Positions 7,001-7,314 of a stretch of 7,314 nucleotides of DNA are shown piece after piece. The position numbers and the translations under genes were made by a program. Origin of the DNA: an uncultured Rhodospirillales bacterium (GTDB lineage: Bacteria; Pseudomonadota; Alphaproteobacteria; Acetobacterales; Acetobacteraceae); NCBI GenBank assembly GCA_903928045.1, contig CAIYPH010000159.1, positions 1-7,314 on the forward strand. Reading direction: 5' to 3'. Every line of letters begins with the position of its first letter. Position 1 is the first letter of the stretch. The notes below the pieces were generated by a model. That model worked only from the letters and a program-made list of their open reading frames with translations. It had not been told where the DNA came from and ran no database searches.

Positions 7001-7067
7001 AGCAACAGCCGATCAGACACCAACGACGTCCGGCTAAAGTTGCTCGCTCAAACAAAGGTTTAGAGCA
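6997..7067. repeat. Short intergenic element with TTAGAGCA at both ends
   Basis: TTAGAGCA occurs at 6997-7004 and again at 7060-7067 in direct orientation, framing the whole gap between the regulator gene and radC. The left copy supplies the TAG stop of the regulator gene, and the right copy, read on the - strand, supplies the TAA stop of radC. The right part (GCTCAAACAAAG at 7046-7057, then TTTAGAGC at 7059-7066) reminds me of the ends of small dispersed palindromic elements common between genes in alphaproteobacteria. That likeness is from memory and is not established here. Confidence 0.4.
7000..7045. terminator. Bulged stem-loop between convergent genes, possible bidirectional terminator
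   Basis: GAGCAACAGCCG (7000-7011) can pair with CGGCT (7031-7035) plus GTTGCTC (7039-7045), giving 12 base pairs with a three-base bulge (AAA, 7036-7038) and a 19-base loop. It sits exactly at the junction of two converging genes, where a shared terminator is expected. No run of T follows on either strand, so it is not a textbook intrinsic terminator. It may instead protect 3' ends or simply be the palindrome of the repeat that contains it. Confidence 0.45.
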
Positions 7068-7314
7068 GCCCCTCGCGGCGGAAGCTGAGCCAGGCGCCGT
7101 TGCCGACGATGACGTGGTCATGCAGCACGATGGAGAGCGCCCGCGCGGCGGTGGCGACCTCGCGCGTCATCTCGATGTCATCGCGGGATGGCGTCGGGTC
7201 GCCGCTCGGGTGGTTGTGCACCAGGATGATGGCGGTGGCCTGCAATTCGAGCGCCCGGCGCACCACCTCGCGCGGATAGACCGGCGTGTGGTTCACCGTG
7301 CCGCGCGCCTGCGC
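7060..7314 (-). CDS. radC: RadC-family JAB/MPN-domain protein, C-terminal part
   Basis: The fragment has 84 residues and is open to the right edge of the window, so the N-terminal helix-hairpin-helix half of the protein is not seen. The visible part is the C-terminal RadC domain: a [12 protein letters not shown] segment just inside the edge, followed by the metal-binding JAMM motif [14 protein letters not shown]. Its likely zinc ligands are H33, H35 and D46 of the fragment. The chain ends in LSFRREGLL, the usual RadC terminus, so the 3' end is complete. Despite the name, a DNA-repair role for RadC has not held up well, and its cellular function is unsettled. The GTG at 7296 is not the start; the reading frame continues upstream of it. 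The stop codon is inside a TTAGAGCA repeat. Confidence 0.93.
   Translation of the reverse strand, partial: AQARGTVNHTPVYPREVVRRALELQATAIILVHNHPSGDPTPSRDDIEMTREVATAARALSIVLHDHVIVGNGAWLSFRREGLL

Overview
The window is dense, high-GC bacterial chromosome with no transposase, phage, tRNA, rRNA or CRISPR sequence. The protein types (separate SecD and SecF of alphaproteobacterial style, a FixL/FixJ-like sensor and regulator pair, RadC) suggest an alphaproteobacterium. Acetobacteraceae or another Rhodospirillales family is my best guess, from the look of the SecD and SecF sequences rather than from any search.

Layout, left to right. Bases 1-183 are an upstream region holding a near-perfect CRP-type palindrome (TGTGA-N6-TCACA) and a good ribosome binding site for a 113-residue protein of unknown function (184-525, +). 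This gene converges with secF, leaving only 4 bases between the two stop codons. secD and secF (530-3053, -) form a two-gene operon for the membrane-embedded, proton-driven accessory part of the Sec translocase. The usual upstream partner yajC is not next to them. A 143-base divergent gap (3054-3196) separates secD from a tight three-gene + strand operon: a Gfo/Idh/MocA oxidoreductase with the features of the UDP-N-acetylglucosamine 3-dehydrogenase (GnnA) branch, a 734-residue membrane histidine kinase, and a FixJ-type response regulator. The spacings are 4 bases, then a 4-base ATGA overlap. The window ends with the C-terminal part of radC on the - strand, converging with the regulator gene across a 59-base gap that carries a bulged 12-bp stem and a repeated TTAGAGCA.

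The genes appear to form three independent units: protein export (secDF), a signalling operon in which an extracytoplasmic sensor kinase and its regulator share a transcript with a sugar-nucleotide-type dehydrogenase, and radC. The points most worth a second look are that dehydrogenase/two-component operon, the CRP-like operator before the small unknown gene, and the repeat at the 3' ends of the regulator gene and radC, which supplies both stop codons. I did not see a clearly new defence or mobile system.
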